Below are positions 44,191-52,109 of a stretch of 64,000 nt of DNA, one piece after another (position 1 is the first letter of the stretch; every line of letters starts with the position of its first letter). The translations under genes were made by a program, and so were the position numbers. Source of the DNA: Actinoplanes sp. NBRC 103695 (GTDB lineage Bacteria > Actinomycetota > Actinomycetes > Mycobacteriales > Micromonosporaceae); the NCBI RefSeq assembly GCF_030269485.1, contig NZ_BSTL01000021.1, positions 1 through 64,000 of the forward strand, read 5' to 3'. A model generated the notes under the pieces. It did not search any database, had not been told where the DNA came from, and saw nothing but the letters and a program-made list of their open reading frames with translations.

Positions 44191-44241
44191 GTCCCGTCTC
44201 GTGGATCACCCCAGTGCGAGGCGGGGTCCACGAGACAGGAC
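44191..44241. terminator. Long imperfect hairpin after the TetR stop
   Basis: The 22-base arm 44191-44212 (starting GTCCCGTCTCGTGGATC) pairs with 44223-44241 (GGGGTCCACGAGACAGGAC) with one mismatch and a three-base bulge, around a 10-base loop. It begins directly after the TetR stop codon, so it could terminate transcription, though no T-tract follows. The sequence also looks like two abutted ends of an insertion sequence. Confidence 0.5.
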
Positions 44242-44319
44242 TCAGCCGGATTGGCCAAGGCGCATACGCCTACCTGGTCATGCCGTTCGATCAGTACGCC
44301 GGCCGGTTCCAGTACCTTG

Positions 44320-44844
44320 ATGCGTCGCACCGAATACGCGAGGGGGGTACGCATCGTGGCCGGGGTTTCGGTGCCGCTGGTTCTGGTCACGGCGGCCGTC
44401 CTGCTCGCGGGATGCACGTCGGACCACGAGGGCAGCGGCGGGGACTACACACCGACGGTCGAGCAGAGCACGGCGGAACGTCAGACCCGCGAGCATGCGG
44501 ACAAGGTCGTCGCCGCGGTCGGAGTCACCGGGTACGCCGGAACCGGTCAGGTGGATCGGCTGACCTGTCCCGGCCAGATCAGTGACTATCCGGACGACGA
44601 GCTCTACCGGATCCGGGGTGCCTACCAACTGCCCATCCCTGCCGAGAAGCAGCAGGCGGCGTACGCCCGGCTGACCGAGCGATGGGCAGCCGACGGGCTG
44701 ATGGCCCGCGAAGGAGGCGCCGGCGACCCGTGGGTCGGCGAAGCTGATCTGAAGGTCGACACGATGGACGGCTTCGAGATCAGCCTCACCGGAGGCACCA
44801 CCGTTCAGCTGCTCGTCGTCTCGAAATGCCTGCACGACGGCTGA
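44320..44844 (+). CDS. Putative lipoprotein, unknown
   Basis: A 174-residue protein with a lipobox (VTAAVLLAGC). From ATG 44320 the signal has a basic n-region (RRTEYARGVRIV); a GTG at 44356 with a G-rich ribosome site is the alternative and would give 162 residues with no basic residue in the signal. The mature part has two further Cys (LTCPG and SKCLHDG) and no recognised domain. It is convergent with the sugar dehydrogenase gene (16-bp gap). Confidence 0.7.
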   Translation: MRRTEYARGVRIVAGVSVPLVLVTAAVLLAGCTSDHEGSGGDYTPTVEQSTAERQTREHADKVVAAVGVTGYAGTGQVDRLTCPGQISDYPDDELYRIRGAYQLPIPAEKQQAAYARLTERWAADGLMAREGGAGDPWVGEADLKVDTMDGFEISLTGGTTVQLLVVSKCLHDG

Positions 44845-44860
44845 CGCCGCGCCCCGAGGT

Positions 44861-46096
44861 TCAGCGGCTCGCCATCGCGCCGCCGGAGGGCTGGACCCGC
44901 TCGAAGCGCACCCGGTTCAGCCACCCCGGGAGGTCGCTGAGCACGTACAGCTCGCCGCGCACGTCGGTGCCGATCGCGGTCGGCTGGGTGGGGAAGTTGC
45001 CGATCGTGGCGGACTCGTAGCCGCCCTCGGGCTGGGGACGCACCGCGTACACGAGGGTCGAGCAGTAGTCGCTCGCGACGTAGGTGCCCCGCGCCTCGGG
45101 GGTCTGTGAGCCTCGGTAGACCACGCCGCCGATCACCGAGCAGCCCTCCGTCATGAAATGTTCGTACTCGAAGACCGGGTCGGTGTAGCGCCCGCCCCGG
45201 CACTGCTGCGGGTCGAACACCGGGGTGCCCTCCTTGCAGGACCAGCCGAGGTTCGCTCCGCCCTGCCACGGGCGGATGTGGTTGACCTCCTCGACCAGGC
45301 CCTGGCCGACGTCCCCGATCCAGAGTGAACCGTCGACCGGGTCGACGGAGAACTTCCACGGGTTGCGCAGGCCGTAGAGCCAGATCTCCGGCCGCGCACC
45401 CGGCGCGCGGACGAACGGGTTGTCGGAGGGCACGCAGTAGGGCTTCGCCCCGCAGGCGCGGTTCACGTCGATCCGCACGATCTTGCCGAGCAGGGTGCCG
45501 AGGTTCTGCCCGGCCTTGAACGGATCGTCGGCGTGGCCGCCGTCGCCGGTGGACCAGTAGAGGTAGCCGTCGCGGCCGAACGCGACCTGTCCACCGTTGT
45601 GGTTGCCGTACTCGGCGTGCTCCTGGGTGAGCAGCACCTGCAGCCGCTCGGGAGCGCCGAGGGGCACCCGCGCCAGGGTCAGCGCACCGGCCGGCAGGCT
45701 CGTGTAGGCCACGTAGAGGATCCCGGTCCGTGCGAAGTTCGGCGCGGGCGTGATGCCGAGGAGGCCGCGCTCGTTGTCCGACGTGTCGATCCGGGCGGTC
45801 AGGTCGAGCACCGGCTCGGCCGCCAAGCCGGTGCCGGGGTGGTAGGCGCGGACGGTGCCGTCCTTCTCCGCGATCAACATCCGGCCGTCCGGCAGCCCGG
45901 TGATCGCGATCGGACGCCGCAGGCCGGAGGCGACCTGTTCGGATACCACGGTCAGCTCGGTGAGTGGCACGGCGCGGTTGTGGGTGCCCACCGTGGCGGC
46001 GCCGGCCACCGACGCCGAGGGCAACAGCAGTCCGGACAGGACCAGGGTGAGCAGGCCGGCCAGCGTGGCCGCGGGGAAAGAACGCCGTCGTGTCAT
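44861..46096 (-). CDS. Secreted PQQ-dependent sugar (glucose/sorbosone) dehydrogenase
   Basis: A 411-residue exported six-bladed propeller oxidoreductase with a signal peptide (TLAGLLTLVLSGLLLPSASVAGA). Blocks of the soluble quinoprotein glucose dehydrogenase family are clear: SGLRRPIAITGLPDGRMLIAEKDG, ERGLLGITPAPNF, YGNHNGGQVAFGRDGYLYWSTGDGG with the catalytic His, and LWIGDVGQGLVEEVNHI. Six Cys suggest disulfides. A perfect CebR-type operator lies 36 bp upstream, so the enzyme is likely induced by cello-oligosaccharides and could oxidise them or supply electrons to cellulose-active oxygenases. Confidence 0.9.
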   Translation of the reverse strand: MTRRRSFPAATLAGLLTLVLSGLLLPSASVAGAATVGTHNRAVPLTELTVVSEQVASGLRRPIAITGLPDGRMLIAEKDGTVRAYHPGTGLAAEPVLDLTARIDTSDNERGLLGITPAPNFARTGILYVAYTSLPAGALTLARVPLGAPERLQVLLTQEHAEYGNHNGGQVAFGRDGYLYWSTGDGGHADDPFKAGQNLGTLLGKIVRIDVNRACGAKPYCVPSDNPFVRAPGARPEIWLYGLRNPWKFSVDPVDGSLWIGDVGQGLVEEVNHIRPWQGGANLGWSCKEGTPVFDPQQCRGGRYTDPVFEYEHFMTEGCSVIGGVVYRGSQTPEARGTYVASDYCSTLVYAVRPQPEGGYESATIGNFPTQPTAIGTDVRGELYVLSDLPGWLNRVRFERVQPSGGAMASR

Positions 46097-46131
46097 GGGT
46101 CGGCTCCTCGAACAGAGTGGAGGACGCAGGC

Positions 46132-46145
46132 TGGGAGCGCTCCCA
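46132..46145. promoter_or_regulatory. CebR-type operator
   Basis: TGGGAGCGCTCCCA is a perfect 14-bp palindrome and is identical to the CebR box that controls cellobiose/cellotriose uptake and cellulase genes in Streptomyces. It lies 36-49 bp upstream of the sugar dehydrogenase start, where repressor binding would block the promoter. Confidence 0.85.
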
Positions 46146-46176
46146 TGTTACATCGGATTTCGTCAATGTCTAAGAA

Positions 46177-46749
46177 TCACCGGGCGCCGGCGATCCGGGT
46201 GACGAGGAAGTCGAGCCGGTCCTCCTGCCTGTCCGGGGGGATGCGGCCGCTTTCCGACAGGACGGTGATGCCGTGCAACGCGCTCCAGAGGACCTCGGCG
46301 AACAGCTCGCGCCGCTCGTTGTCCGGGGGGAAGCAGCTGACGAACTCGTCGAAGCCGGCCCGCAGCGCGGGCGGCGTCTCGGTGCTCGCGAACGTCAGGT
46401 CGGTGGGCAGGATGAACATGGCCTGGTACAGGGCCGGTCGCTCGGTCGCGAACTCGAGGTAGGCGAGGCAGACGGCCCGCAGTGCCTCCTCGGGCGCGGC
46501 GGCCTGCCGGGCGCGGCGCAGGTGGGCGGCGAGCTCGCCGAAGCCGTCCAGGGCGACGGCGCTGACGATGGCCTCCTTGCCGTTGAAGTGGCTGTAGAGC
46601 ACCGGCTGGCTGTACTCGACCCGGTCGGCCAGACGTCGGGTGGTGACCGCCTCCCAGCCCTCGGTCTCCGCGAGCTCCCGCGCGGCCGTGATGATCAGCT
46701 GATGGCGGTGGGCACGTTCCCGTTCGCGGCGCTCGCTGATGGCGGACAT
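46177..46749 (-). CDS. TetR/AcrR-family regulator
   Basis: A 190-residue repressor: HTH at about 12-60 (RHQLIITAARELAETEGWEAVTTRRLADRVEYSQPVLYSHFNGKEAIV) and a TetR C-terminal domain of the WHG type (LAYLEFATERPALYQAMFILPTDLTFASTETPP). A palindrome just upstream of ATG 46749 suggests autoregulation. It ends 80 bp before the sugar dehydrogenase start, whose operator lies in between, so the two genes are probably regulated separately. Confidence 0.92.
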   Translation of the reverse strand: MSAISERRERERAHRHQLIITAARELAETEGWEAVTTRRLADRVEYSQPVLYSHFNGKEAIVSAVALDGFGELAAHLRRARQAAAPEEALRAVCLAYLEFATERPALYQAMFILPTDLTFASTETPPALRAGFDEFVSCFPPDNERRELFAEVLWSALHGITVLSESGRIPPDRQEDRLDFLVTRIAGAR

Positions 46750-46758
46750 GACGACATC

Positions 46759-46771
46759 CTAGCAACGCTAG
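46759..46771. promoter_or_regulatory. TetR operator candidate
   Basis: CTAGC-AAC-GCTAG is a perfect inverted repeat 9 bp upstream of the TetR start. CTAGC/GCTAG half-sites with a 3-bp centre are common for this TetR branch. Confidence 0.65.
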
Positions 46772-46803
46772 ACGTTCTGTCGCGGACAAGCTATCGGCGA
46801 CCA

Positions 46804-46850
46804 CCTCGAACGGTCAGCCGACGAGGCCCTCGAACGGTCAGTCGACGAGG
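46804..46850. repeat. 24-bp tandem duplication spanning a gene's stop codon
   Basis: CCTCGAACGGTCAG-Y-CGACGAGG occurs at 46804-46826 and 46828-46850. The right copy contains the stop codon of the serine hydrolase gene (46838-46840), so the left copy is a duplicate of the gene's end placed beyond it. Confidence 0.85.
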
Positions 46851-48040
46851 GCGGAGTACACCAGCTGGCGGAGCTGGGCGCCGAGCGGGTAGGTGCTCGA
46901 CGGCATCAGCTGGGTGAAGAACATGGCCGTCACGCGGTCGGCCGGGTCGACCCAGAAGGTGGTACTCGCCATGCCGCCCCAATAGAACTCGCCCGCGTTG
47001 CCCGGGGACCGGCCGGGGATCGGGTCGACGGTGACCGCGAAGCCCAGGCCGAAGCCGACGCCGTCCAAGGTCGTCTCGGCGAAGCCGCCCGTGGACAACA
47101 CGCCCAGATCCCGACCACCAGGCAGGTGGTTACGGGTCATCAAGCGCACCGTCCGGCTGCCGAGCACCCGGCGGCCGTCGAGCTCGCCGCCGTTGAGCAA
47201 CATCTGGGTGAACCGGTGGTAGTCGTCGGCGGCGCAGATCAGGCCGTGGCCGCCGGCTCGGATGGGGGGCGGCCGCAGCCCGGAGCGGGCCAGTTCAGGG
47301 GTCTGCACGGGGCGGGCGGTGGCGGGGTGGGCGGCGTACAGGGCGGCCAGGCGGGCGGCGTCGGGCTCGTCCACCCAGCGCCGGACGCCGGTCATGCCCA
47401 GCGGGTCGAAGATCCGTTCCTGGAGTACGGCGTCGAAGTCCTGGCCGGCGATGACCTCGACCAGACGCGCGAGCACGTCGGTGGCCACCGAGTAACCCCA
47501 CGCGCTGCCGGGCTGGAAGAGCAGCGGCAGTTCCGCGTACCGGTCGACGGTCGTGGCGAGGTCCAGCTCGCCCTCGTCCAGGTCGAAGCCGGCGTCCCGG
47601 TACAGCTGGTCGACCACCGACGTGCGCATGAAACCGTAGGTCAGGCCGGCCGTGTGGGTCAGCAGGTGCCAGATGCGGATCGGTTCCGTGGCGGGCACCG
47701 TGAACGGCTTCAGCGCCGAGCCCTTGTCGTACACCCGCATGTTCTTGAAAGCGGGCAACCAGCGGCTGATCTCGTCGGTGAGCTGGAACCGGCCCTCCTC
47801 CCACAGGCTCATCGCGGCCACGGAGGTGATCGGCTTGGTCATCGAGTAGATCCGCCACAGCGTGTCGCTCTCCACCGGCGCGCCGGTGGACAGGTCGCGG
47901 ACGCCGTAGACGCTCTCGTGCGCCACCTTGCCGTCGCGGGTCACGAGGATCTGCCAGCCGGGTAGCAGCCCGTCGTCGACGTACCGCTGGAAGTGCCTGT
48001 CGAGCGTACGCAAACGATCGGGGTCGAAACCGGAAGTCAT
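46838..48040 (-). CDS. Class C beta-lactamase-fold serine hydrolase
   Basis: A 400-residue penicillin-binding-type hydrolase (esterase/D-aminopeptidase/AmpC fold). The catalytic S-x-x-K is in YSMTKPITSVAAM, the Tyr motif in WGYSVATDVLARL (Y-S-V for Y-x-N), and the C-terminal Gly-rich strand in FYWGGMASTTFWVDP (H/K-x-G equivalent WGG). There is no signal peptide, so the enzyme is cytoplasmic, as in EstB-like esterases. ATG 48040 starts MTSGFDPDRLRTLDRHFQRYVDDG, the usual N-terminus. Confidence 0.9.
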   Translation of the reverse strand: MTSGFDPDRLRTLDRHFQRYVDDGLLPGWQILVTRDGKVAHESVYGVRDLSTGAPVESDTLWRIYSMTKPITSVAAMSLWEEGRFQLTDEISRWLPAFKNMRVYDKGSALKPFTVPATEPIRIWHLLTHTAGLTYGFMRTSVVDQLYRDAGFDLDEGELDLATTVDRYAELPLLFQPGSAWGYSVATDVLARLVEVIAGQDFDAVLQERIFDPLGMTGVRRWVDEPDAARLAALYAAHPATARPVQTPELARSGLRPPPIRAGGHGLICAADDYHRFTQMLLNGGELDGRRVLGSRTVRLMTRNHLPGGRDLGVLSTGGFAETTLDGVGFGLGFAVTVDPIPGRSPGNAGEFYWGGMASTTFWVDPADRVTAMFFTQLMPSSTYPLGAQLRQLVYSALVD

Positions 48041-48081
48041 CGCCGCAGCGTAATCGCCGGGACGCACGTGCGCCGGAACGC

Positions 48082-49005
48082 TCAGCCGAGCAGGGCCGCG
48101 ACAGCGACCAGCGTGATCGCCGAGACGGCCGTGGACAGCACGACGGCATCCCGCGCGAACGACTCGCCCCGGCCGTAGCGGGCCGCGAAGACGTAGACGT
48201 TCTGGGCCGTGGGCAGCGCCGACGTGACGACCGCGGCGAGCAGCATCGCGCCCTCCAGCCCGAACAGGAAACGGCCGATCAGGAACGCCAGCAGCGGCTG
48301 CACCACGGACTTGAGCAGGACCGCCGTCCACCGCTCGGCGGCGCCGTCCCCGCCGCGCAGCGGTCTGCTCCCCCGCAGCGACATGCCGAGCGCCAGCAGC
48401 GTCATCGGCACGGCCGCCCCGCCGAGCAGCGCGAACGGCTCCAGCACCGGCGCCGGCGGGTCGACGCCGCTGAGCATCACCGCGATGCCCACGACCGAGG
48501 CGATCATCAGCGGGTTCCGCAGCGGCAGCGCGGCCAGCCGGCGCCAGGACGGCCGGCCCTCCCCGGTCGCCACGTCGAGCACGGCGAGGGCGGCCGGGCT
48601 GGCCAGCAGCACCTGGAACATCAGCACCGGCGCGATGAAGGAGACGTCGCCCAGGATGTACGCGGCGATCGGGATCCCCAGATTGCCCGCGTTGACGTAG
48701 CCGGCCGCGAGCGCGCCGACGGTGAGCTCGGCGACGTCCCGGCGCCACCACAGCCGGGCCAGCGCGACGTGCAGCCCGGCGACGGCGAGCGTGCTGAGCA
48801 CGAAGGCGGCCAGCGCCCCGGTGAAGATCCGCCCGGGCGACGAGGTGGCGAGCGTGCTGACCATCAGGGCGGGCGCCAGCACGAAGAACGCGAGCCGGGT
48901 CAGCGTCGGCGAGCCGTAGTCACCCAGCAGCCGGTACCGGGCGACCAGATAGCCGGCCAGCACGAGCACCCAGATGACGGCGAAGCCGGTGATGACCTCC
49001 AGCAC
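48082..49005 (-). CDS. AEC-family (auxin efflux carrier-type) transporter
   Basis: A 307-residue integral membrane protein with about ten helices in two repeats: VITGFAVIWVLVLAGYLVARYRLLG at the start (N-x-x-P-like region weakly kept), GNLGIPIAAYILGD in the first half and the second-half pair ALGMSLRG and SALPTAQNVYVFAARYGRG. AEC proteins move organic acids, often malate or malonate. It starts at GTG 49005 and lies 41 bp upstream of the serine hydrolase gene, so co-transcription is possible. Confidence 0.9.
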   Translation of the reverse strand: MLEVITGFAVIWVLVLAGYLVARYRLLGDYGSPTLTRLAFFVLAPALMVSTLATSSPGRIFTGALAAFVLSTLAVAGLHVALARLWWRRDVAELTVGALAAGYVNAGNLGIPIAAYILGDVSFIAPVLMFQVLLASPAALAVLDVATGEGRPSWRRLAALPLRNPLMIASVVGIAVMLSGVDPPAPVLEPFALLGGAAVPMTLLALGMSLRGSRPLRGGDGAAERWTAVLLKSVVQPLLAFLIGRFLFGLEGAMLLAAVVTSALPTAQNVYVFAARYGRGESFARDAVVLSTAVSAITLVAVAALLG

Positions 49006-49066
49006 GTCAGCGGACGCGGTACCGGACTCGGCGCATTCCCGCAGCCTAGCCCGCGGCGGATTGCCT

Positions 49067-49102
49067 GGCCCACGGTGATGATCTGGCCCGCGGTGATGAT
49101 CC
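49067..49102. repeat. 18-bp tandem repeat (2 copies)
   Basis: GGCCCACGGTGATGATCT (49067-49084) and GGCCCGCGGTGATGATCC (49085-49102) are adjacent copies with two differences, in the gap between the AEC gene and the metallohydrolase gene. Confidence 0.8.
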
Positions 49103-49129
49103 GGCCGCCGGAAGAGGGATGATCAGGCC

Positions 49130-49945
49130 GTGCTGAAACAGGTCGCGGACGGTGCGCTGGTCCATCAGAGCGAGTTCATTCTGAGCAACGCCGTCGTCGT
49201 GCGGGGCCGCGACGGCGTTCTGCTGATCGACCCCGGGGTGCGGGCCCAGGAGATGGACTGCCTCGCGAACGATCTGTCCGAGGCGGGCCGGACCGTCGTG
49301 GCGGGCTTCTCGACGCATTCGCACTGGGATCATCTGCTCTGGCACGCCCGGTTCGGCGAGGCCCCCCGGTACGGCACGGCCGTCTGCGCGGCCGCGGTCC
49401 GCGACGAGCTGGCCGACCCCGGCGCGAAGGCGGACATCACCGCCCACCTGGAGCCGACGGGCATCGCCGATCAGGTGCCACTGGACCTGTACGGCCTGAT
49501 CACCGCCCTGCCCGCCGGGGCGGCGCGGGTTCCCTGGGACGGCCCTGACGTCCGGATCGTCGAGCATCAGGCGCATGTGCCGGGCCACGCGGCGCTGTTC
49601 GTCGAGGAACTCGGGGTTCTCGTCGCCGGGGACATGCTCTCCGACGTCCTGATTCCGATGCTCGACCTGAACGGCGCCGCCGACCCGGTCGAGGAGTACC
49701 TCGCGGCGCTGCGGCTGCTGGAGGACGTGGCGGGTGACGTCGAGGTCGTCGTTCCCGGCCACGGATCGGTCGGCGGCGCCGACGAGATGCTCGCGCGGAT
49801 CGAGCGGGATCGGGCGTACGTGCTCGCCCTGGGTGCGGGCGAGGTGCCCAGCGACCCCCGGATCGGCCCCTCGGCCCCGCCCGGCTGGGAATGGGTGAGC
49901 GACATGCACGAGGGGCAGGTCCAGCGCCTGGCCGGACGAAGCTGA
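49130..49945 (+). CDS. Metallo-beta-lactamase-fold hydrolase
   Basis: A 271-residue MBL-fold enzyme: zinc motif STHSHWDHLLWH (H-x-H-x-D-H), a third His in HVPGHAALFV, an Asp in VAGDMLSD and the final His in VVPGHGSVGG. The start is GTG 49130 with a purine-rich GAAGAGGGA about 12 bases upstream. It may act on lactones, thioesters or similar; no specific subfamily is recognised. The end of the gene is tandemly duplicated (49936-49974). Confidence 0.88.
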   Translation: MLKQVADGALVHQSEFILSNAVVVRGRDGVLLIDPGVRAQEMDCLANDLSEAGRTVVAGFSTHSHWDHLLWHARFGEAPRYGTAVCAAAVRDELADPGAKADITAHLEPTGIADQVPLDLYGLITALPAGAARVPWDGPDVRIVEHQAHVPGHAALFVEELGVLVAGDMLSDVLIPMLDLNGAADPVEEYLAALRLLEDVAGDVEVVVPGHGSVGGADEMLARIERDRAYVLALGAGEVPSDPRIGPSAPPGWEWVSDMHEGQVQRLAGRS

Positions 49946-49974
49946 GCAGACGAGGCTGAGCAGACGAGGCTGGG
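49936..49974. repeat. 14-bp tandem repeat across the stop codon of the MBL gene
   Basis: ACGAAGCTGAGCAG (49936-49949), ACGAGGCTGAGCAG (49950-49963) and a partial ACGAGGCTGGG follow each other. The stop TGA (49943-49945) is in the first copy. Confidence 0.85.
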
Positions 49975-49980
49975 AACCGG

Positions 49981-51429
49981 CTACAGCTCGACGACGTCGA
50001 GGAGGGCGGCCGCGCGGCGCTTGCCCTTGAACCAGCCGGGGGCCTCGAGCATCGTGCCGGCCGCGCCGCCGGCCACCGCGCCGGCCCCGGCGAGCACGAT
50101 CTGCAGGCTCGCCGGCAGGGACCACAGGGTGGTGGCCGCGATCGTGCCGCCCTCGACGGCGACCGCGATGGCGGCTTCGGAGGCGCGCAGGCCGAAGGTC
50201 GGCGCCCTGAGGTCGCGCAGCAGGGATTCGACGTGCTTGACGTGGTCGTTCAGCGCCTTGCGCGCCGCCTTGGCGTTGCCGTCCTGCTGTGCCGCCCGGA
50301 GAGCCTTCAGACCCTGGTGGAACCGTGACCGTGGGCGGCCCATCTGCTCGAACAGCTGGGGCAGGGCGTTGTCCGCCGAGGCGTACAGCTCCCGGATGTG
50401 TCGTCTGACCGCGGTCTTGGTGGTGACCGCGCCGGGGCGGGCCACCCGGACCTCGAACCGGGGGCCGGGAACCGCCGACGCGGCGAGCCGGTGCCGGTAA
50501 TGGCCGATGGCGACCTGCTGGGCCGTCTGCCGGGCCGCGAGGCTGTCGTTGTCCAGGGCCGTGCTGAACGACGTCGTCGCCACGCCGAACGATCCGGCCA
50601 CCACGGCGTTGTACAGCGTGTCGACGAACTCGATCGTCTCGTCGAGGCGGTCCTGGCCACCGACGAGGTCGACGGCGGTCCGCCCGTCGGGGTCGGCGGG
50701 CCACGGGGCCGCGGCGCGCAGGCTGCTGCGGACGTCGAGGCCCGGGTGTCCGGTGCCCAGCGCCCGGATGGACCGCACCAGCTGGTTCCGCACCTCGTCG
50801 CCGGGCTGAGCGTCCAAGCCGGGCTGGGCGTCCAAACCCCGCTGGGCGTCCCAACCCGGCTGGGCGTCCGACGCCGCGAAGTCCGTCAGCAACGCGCTGA
50901 GCCCCGGCGACGGCGGTCCGGGCCGGCTCTCCGGCGGCTCCGCCCGGGTGAACTCGCGGCGCACCGCCAGCAGCGCCGCGTGGCGCTCGTCGCCGAGCCA
51001 GTCCCGCTCCAGCAGCCAGTCCACCGACGCGTCGCCGGCCGGCTCGCCGCCGAGCTCCGGGAACGCCGAGCTGACGAACGGCCGGTCCGCCAGGCCGACC
51101 CGGCCGAGCATCCGCGCGACGGCGTCGTCGAAGCTGTCGGCTCCGAACAGGTGCAGCCGGAACGGGCTCACCTGGACGCCGGCCTCGTCGCGGGCCGCGA
51201 GGAAGGTCGCCGCGACCTGCTGGAAGCCCCACGAGTCGAACGCGTACGACTGCGGCACGACGATCTCGCGGCCGAGGACGAGGCTCATCAGCACCTCGGA
51301 GAAGATCTGCAGCCGCGCCAGCTCGCGGGTCTCGCCGGCGGCGTCGTCCGAGCTGGTGAACGGCGTGCGCACCGAGTCGAGCGACTCCAGATACTGGTAC
51401 CGCGCGCCTATGCTGGCCAGTGCGTTCAC
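49981..51429 (-). CDS. Unrecognised 482-aa protein with repeat insert and glycine-rich hydrophobic C-terminus
   Basis: I do not recognise the family. The N-terminal part (ASIGARYQYLESLDSVRTPF, then EVLMSLVLGREIVVPQSYAFDSWGF) is well ordered in composition. Residues about 200-220 contain short repeats of the type DAQPGLDAQPG, encoded by an 18-bp DNA repeat (about 50805-50865). The last 90 residues are rich in Ala/Gly and hydrophobic (SLPASLQIVLAGAGAVAGGAAGTM), possibly membrane-associated. GTG 51429 is chosen so that the gene does not run into the NUDIX gene; the gap is then 23 bp. The frame stays open to 51510. A function with the divergent NUDIX protein is possible but unproven. Confidence 0.65.
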   Translation of the reverse strand: MNALASIGARYQYLESLDSVRTPFTSSDDAAGETRELARLQIFSEVLMSLVLGREIVVPQSYAFDSWGFQQVAATFLAARDEAGVQVSPFRLHLFGADSFDDAVARMLGRVGLADRPFVSSAFPELGGEPAGDASVDWLLERDWLGDERHAALLAVRREFTRAEPPESRPGPPSPGLSALLTDFAASDAQPGWDAQRGLDAQPGLDAQPGDEVRNQLVRSIRALGTGHPGLDVRSSLRAAAPWPADPDGRTAVDLVGGQDRLDETIEFVDTLYNAVVAGSFGVATTSFSTALDNDSLAARQTAQQVAIGHYRHRLAASAVPGPRFEVRVARPGAVTTKTAVRRHIRELYASADNALPQLFEQMGRPRSRFHQGLKALRAAQQDGNAKAARKALNDHVKHVESLLRDLRAPTFGLRASEAAIAVAVEGGTIAATTLWSLPASLQIVLAGAGAVAGGAAGTMLEAPGWFKGKRRAAALLDVVEL

Positions 51430-51452
51430 AGGCAGAAATCCTAAGGGGTCAG

Positions 51453-52109
51453 ATGGGTCCGGAGGGCAGTCCGCGATCGGCGTACGAACGGTTGCGAGCC
51501 GAACGGCCACACCTGTTCGTCAATCCGCCGGACTGCCCGATCGAGATCGTGGCCGACGACGCCACCGGGGACGAGGTCGTCGGCGTCCTGTACGAGGATC
51601 CGTACATCAAGCTGGTCAAGGACCCGGTGCGGTTCCGGTCCGGCCGCATCGGCACCTATATTCGCATCGTCCCGGCGACGGTCGACGAACCGGTCGTGGT
51701 GCTGGCGACGGTCCCGGACGGGCGGATCGTGCTGGTCCGGCATTTCCGGCACGGTTGCCGCGAGTGGCACTGGGAGTTCCCGCGAGGCTTCGGGGAGGCC
51801 GGTCTCGACAGCGTGGCGAACGTCCACAAGGAGCTGACCGAGGAGCTCGGTGCGGCGCCGAAGGACGTGACCCTGCTGGGACGTCTGGACGATGAGGAGT
51901 CGGACGGCCGGACCGGTGTCTATCACGCCGTGGTCGACCTGACCGGCGGGAGCCCGCTGACCGGCGACGCGATCGAGGAGGGCATCGACCAGGTTCGCCT
52001 GGTCACCGCCGAGCAGCTCCGGTCGATGATCACGGCCGGCGAGATCGACGACATGTTCACCCTGGGCGTCTATGCGCTGGCGCGGGCGGCGGGCGTCCTC
52101 GACCGGTGA
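51453..52109 (+). CDS. NUDIX-domain protein with degenerate Nudix box
   Basis: A 218-residue protein with a NUDIX fold (VVVLATVPDGRIVLVRHFRHGCREWHWEFPRGFGEAG...NVHKELTEELGAAPKDVTLLG). The box GX5EX7REUXEEXGU is altered: the first Glu is Leu and Arg is Lys (G-x5-L-x7-KELTEELGA), while the EE pair that binds metal is kept. Hydrolysis may be reduced, or the protein may be a sensor. It is divergent from the unknown protein by 23 bp and overlaps the convergent GntR gene by 53 bp. Confidence 0.82.
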   Translation: MGPEGSPRSAYERLRAERPHLFVNPPDCPIEIVADDATGDEVVGVLYEDPYIKLVKDPVRFRSGRIGTYIRIVPATVDEPVVVLATVPDGRIVLVRHFRHGCREWHWEFPRGFGEAGLDSVANVHKELTEELGAAPKDVTLLGRLDDEESDGRTGVYHAVVDLTGGSPLTGDAIEEGIDQVRLVTAEQLRSMITAGEIDDMFTLGVYALARAAGVLDR

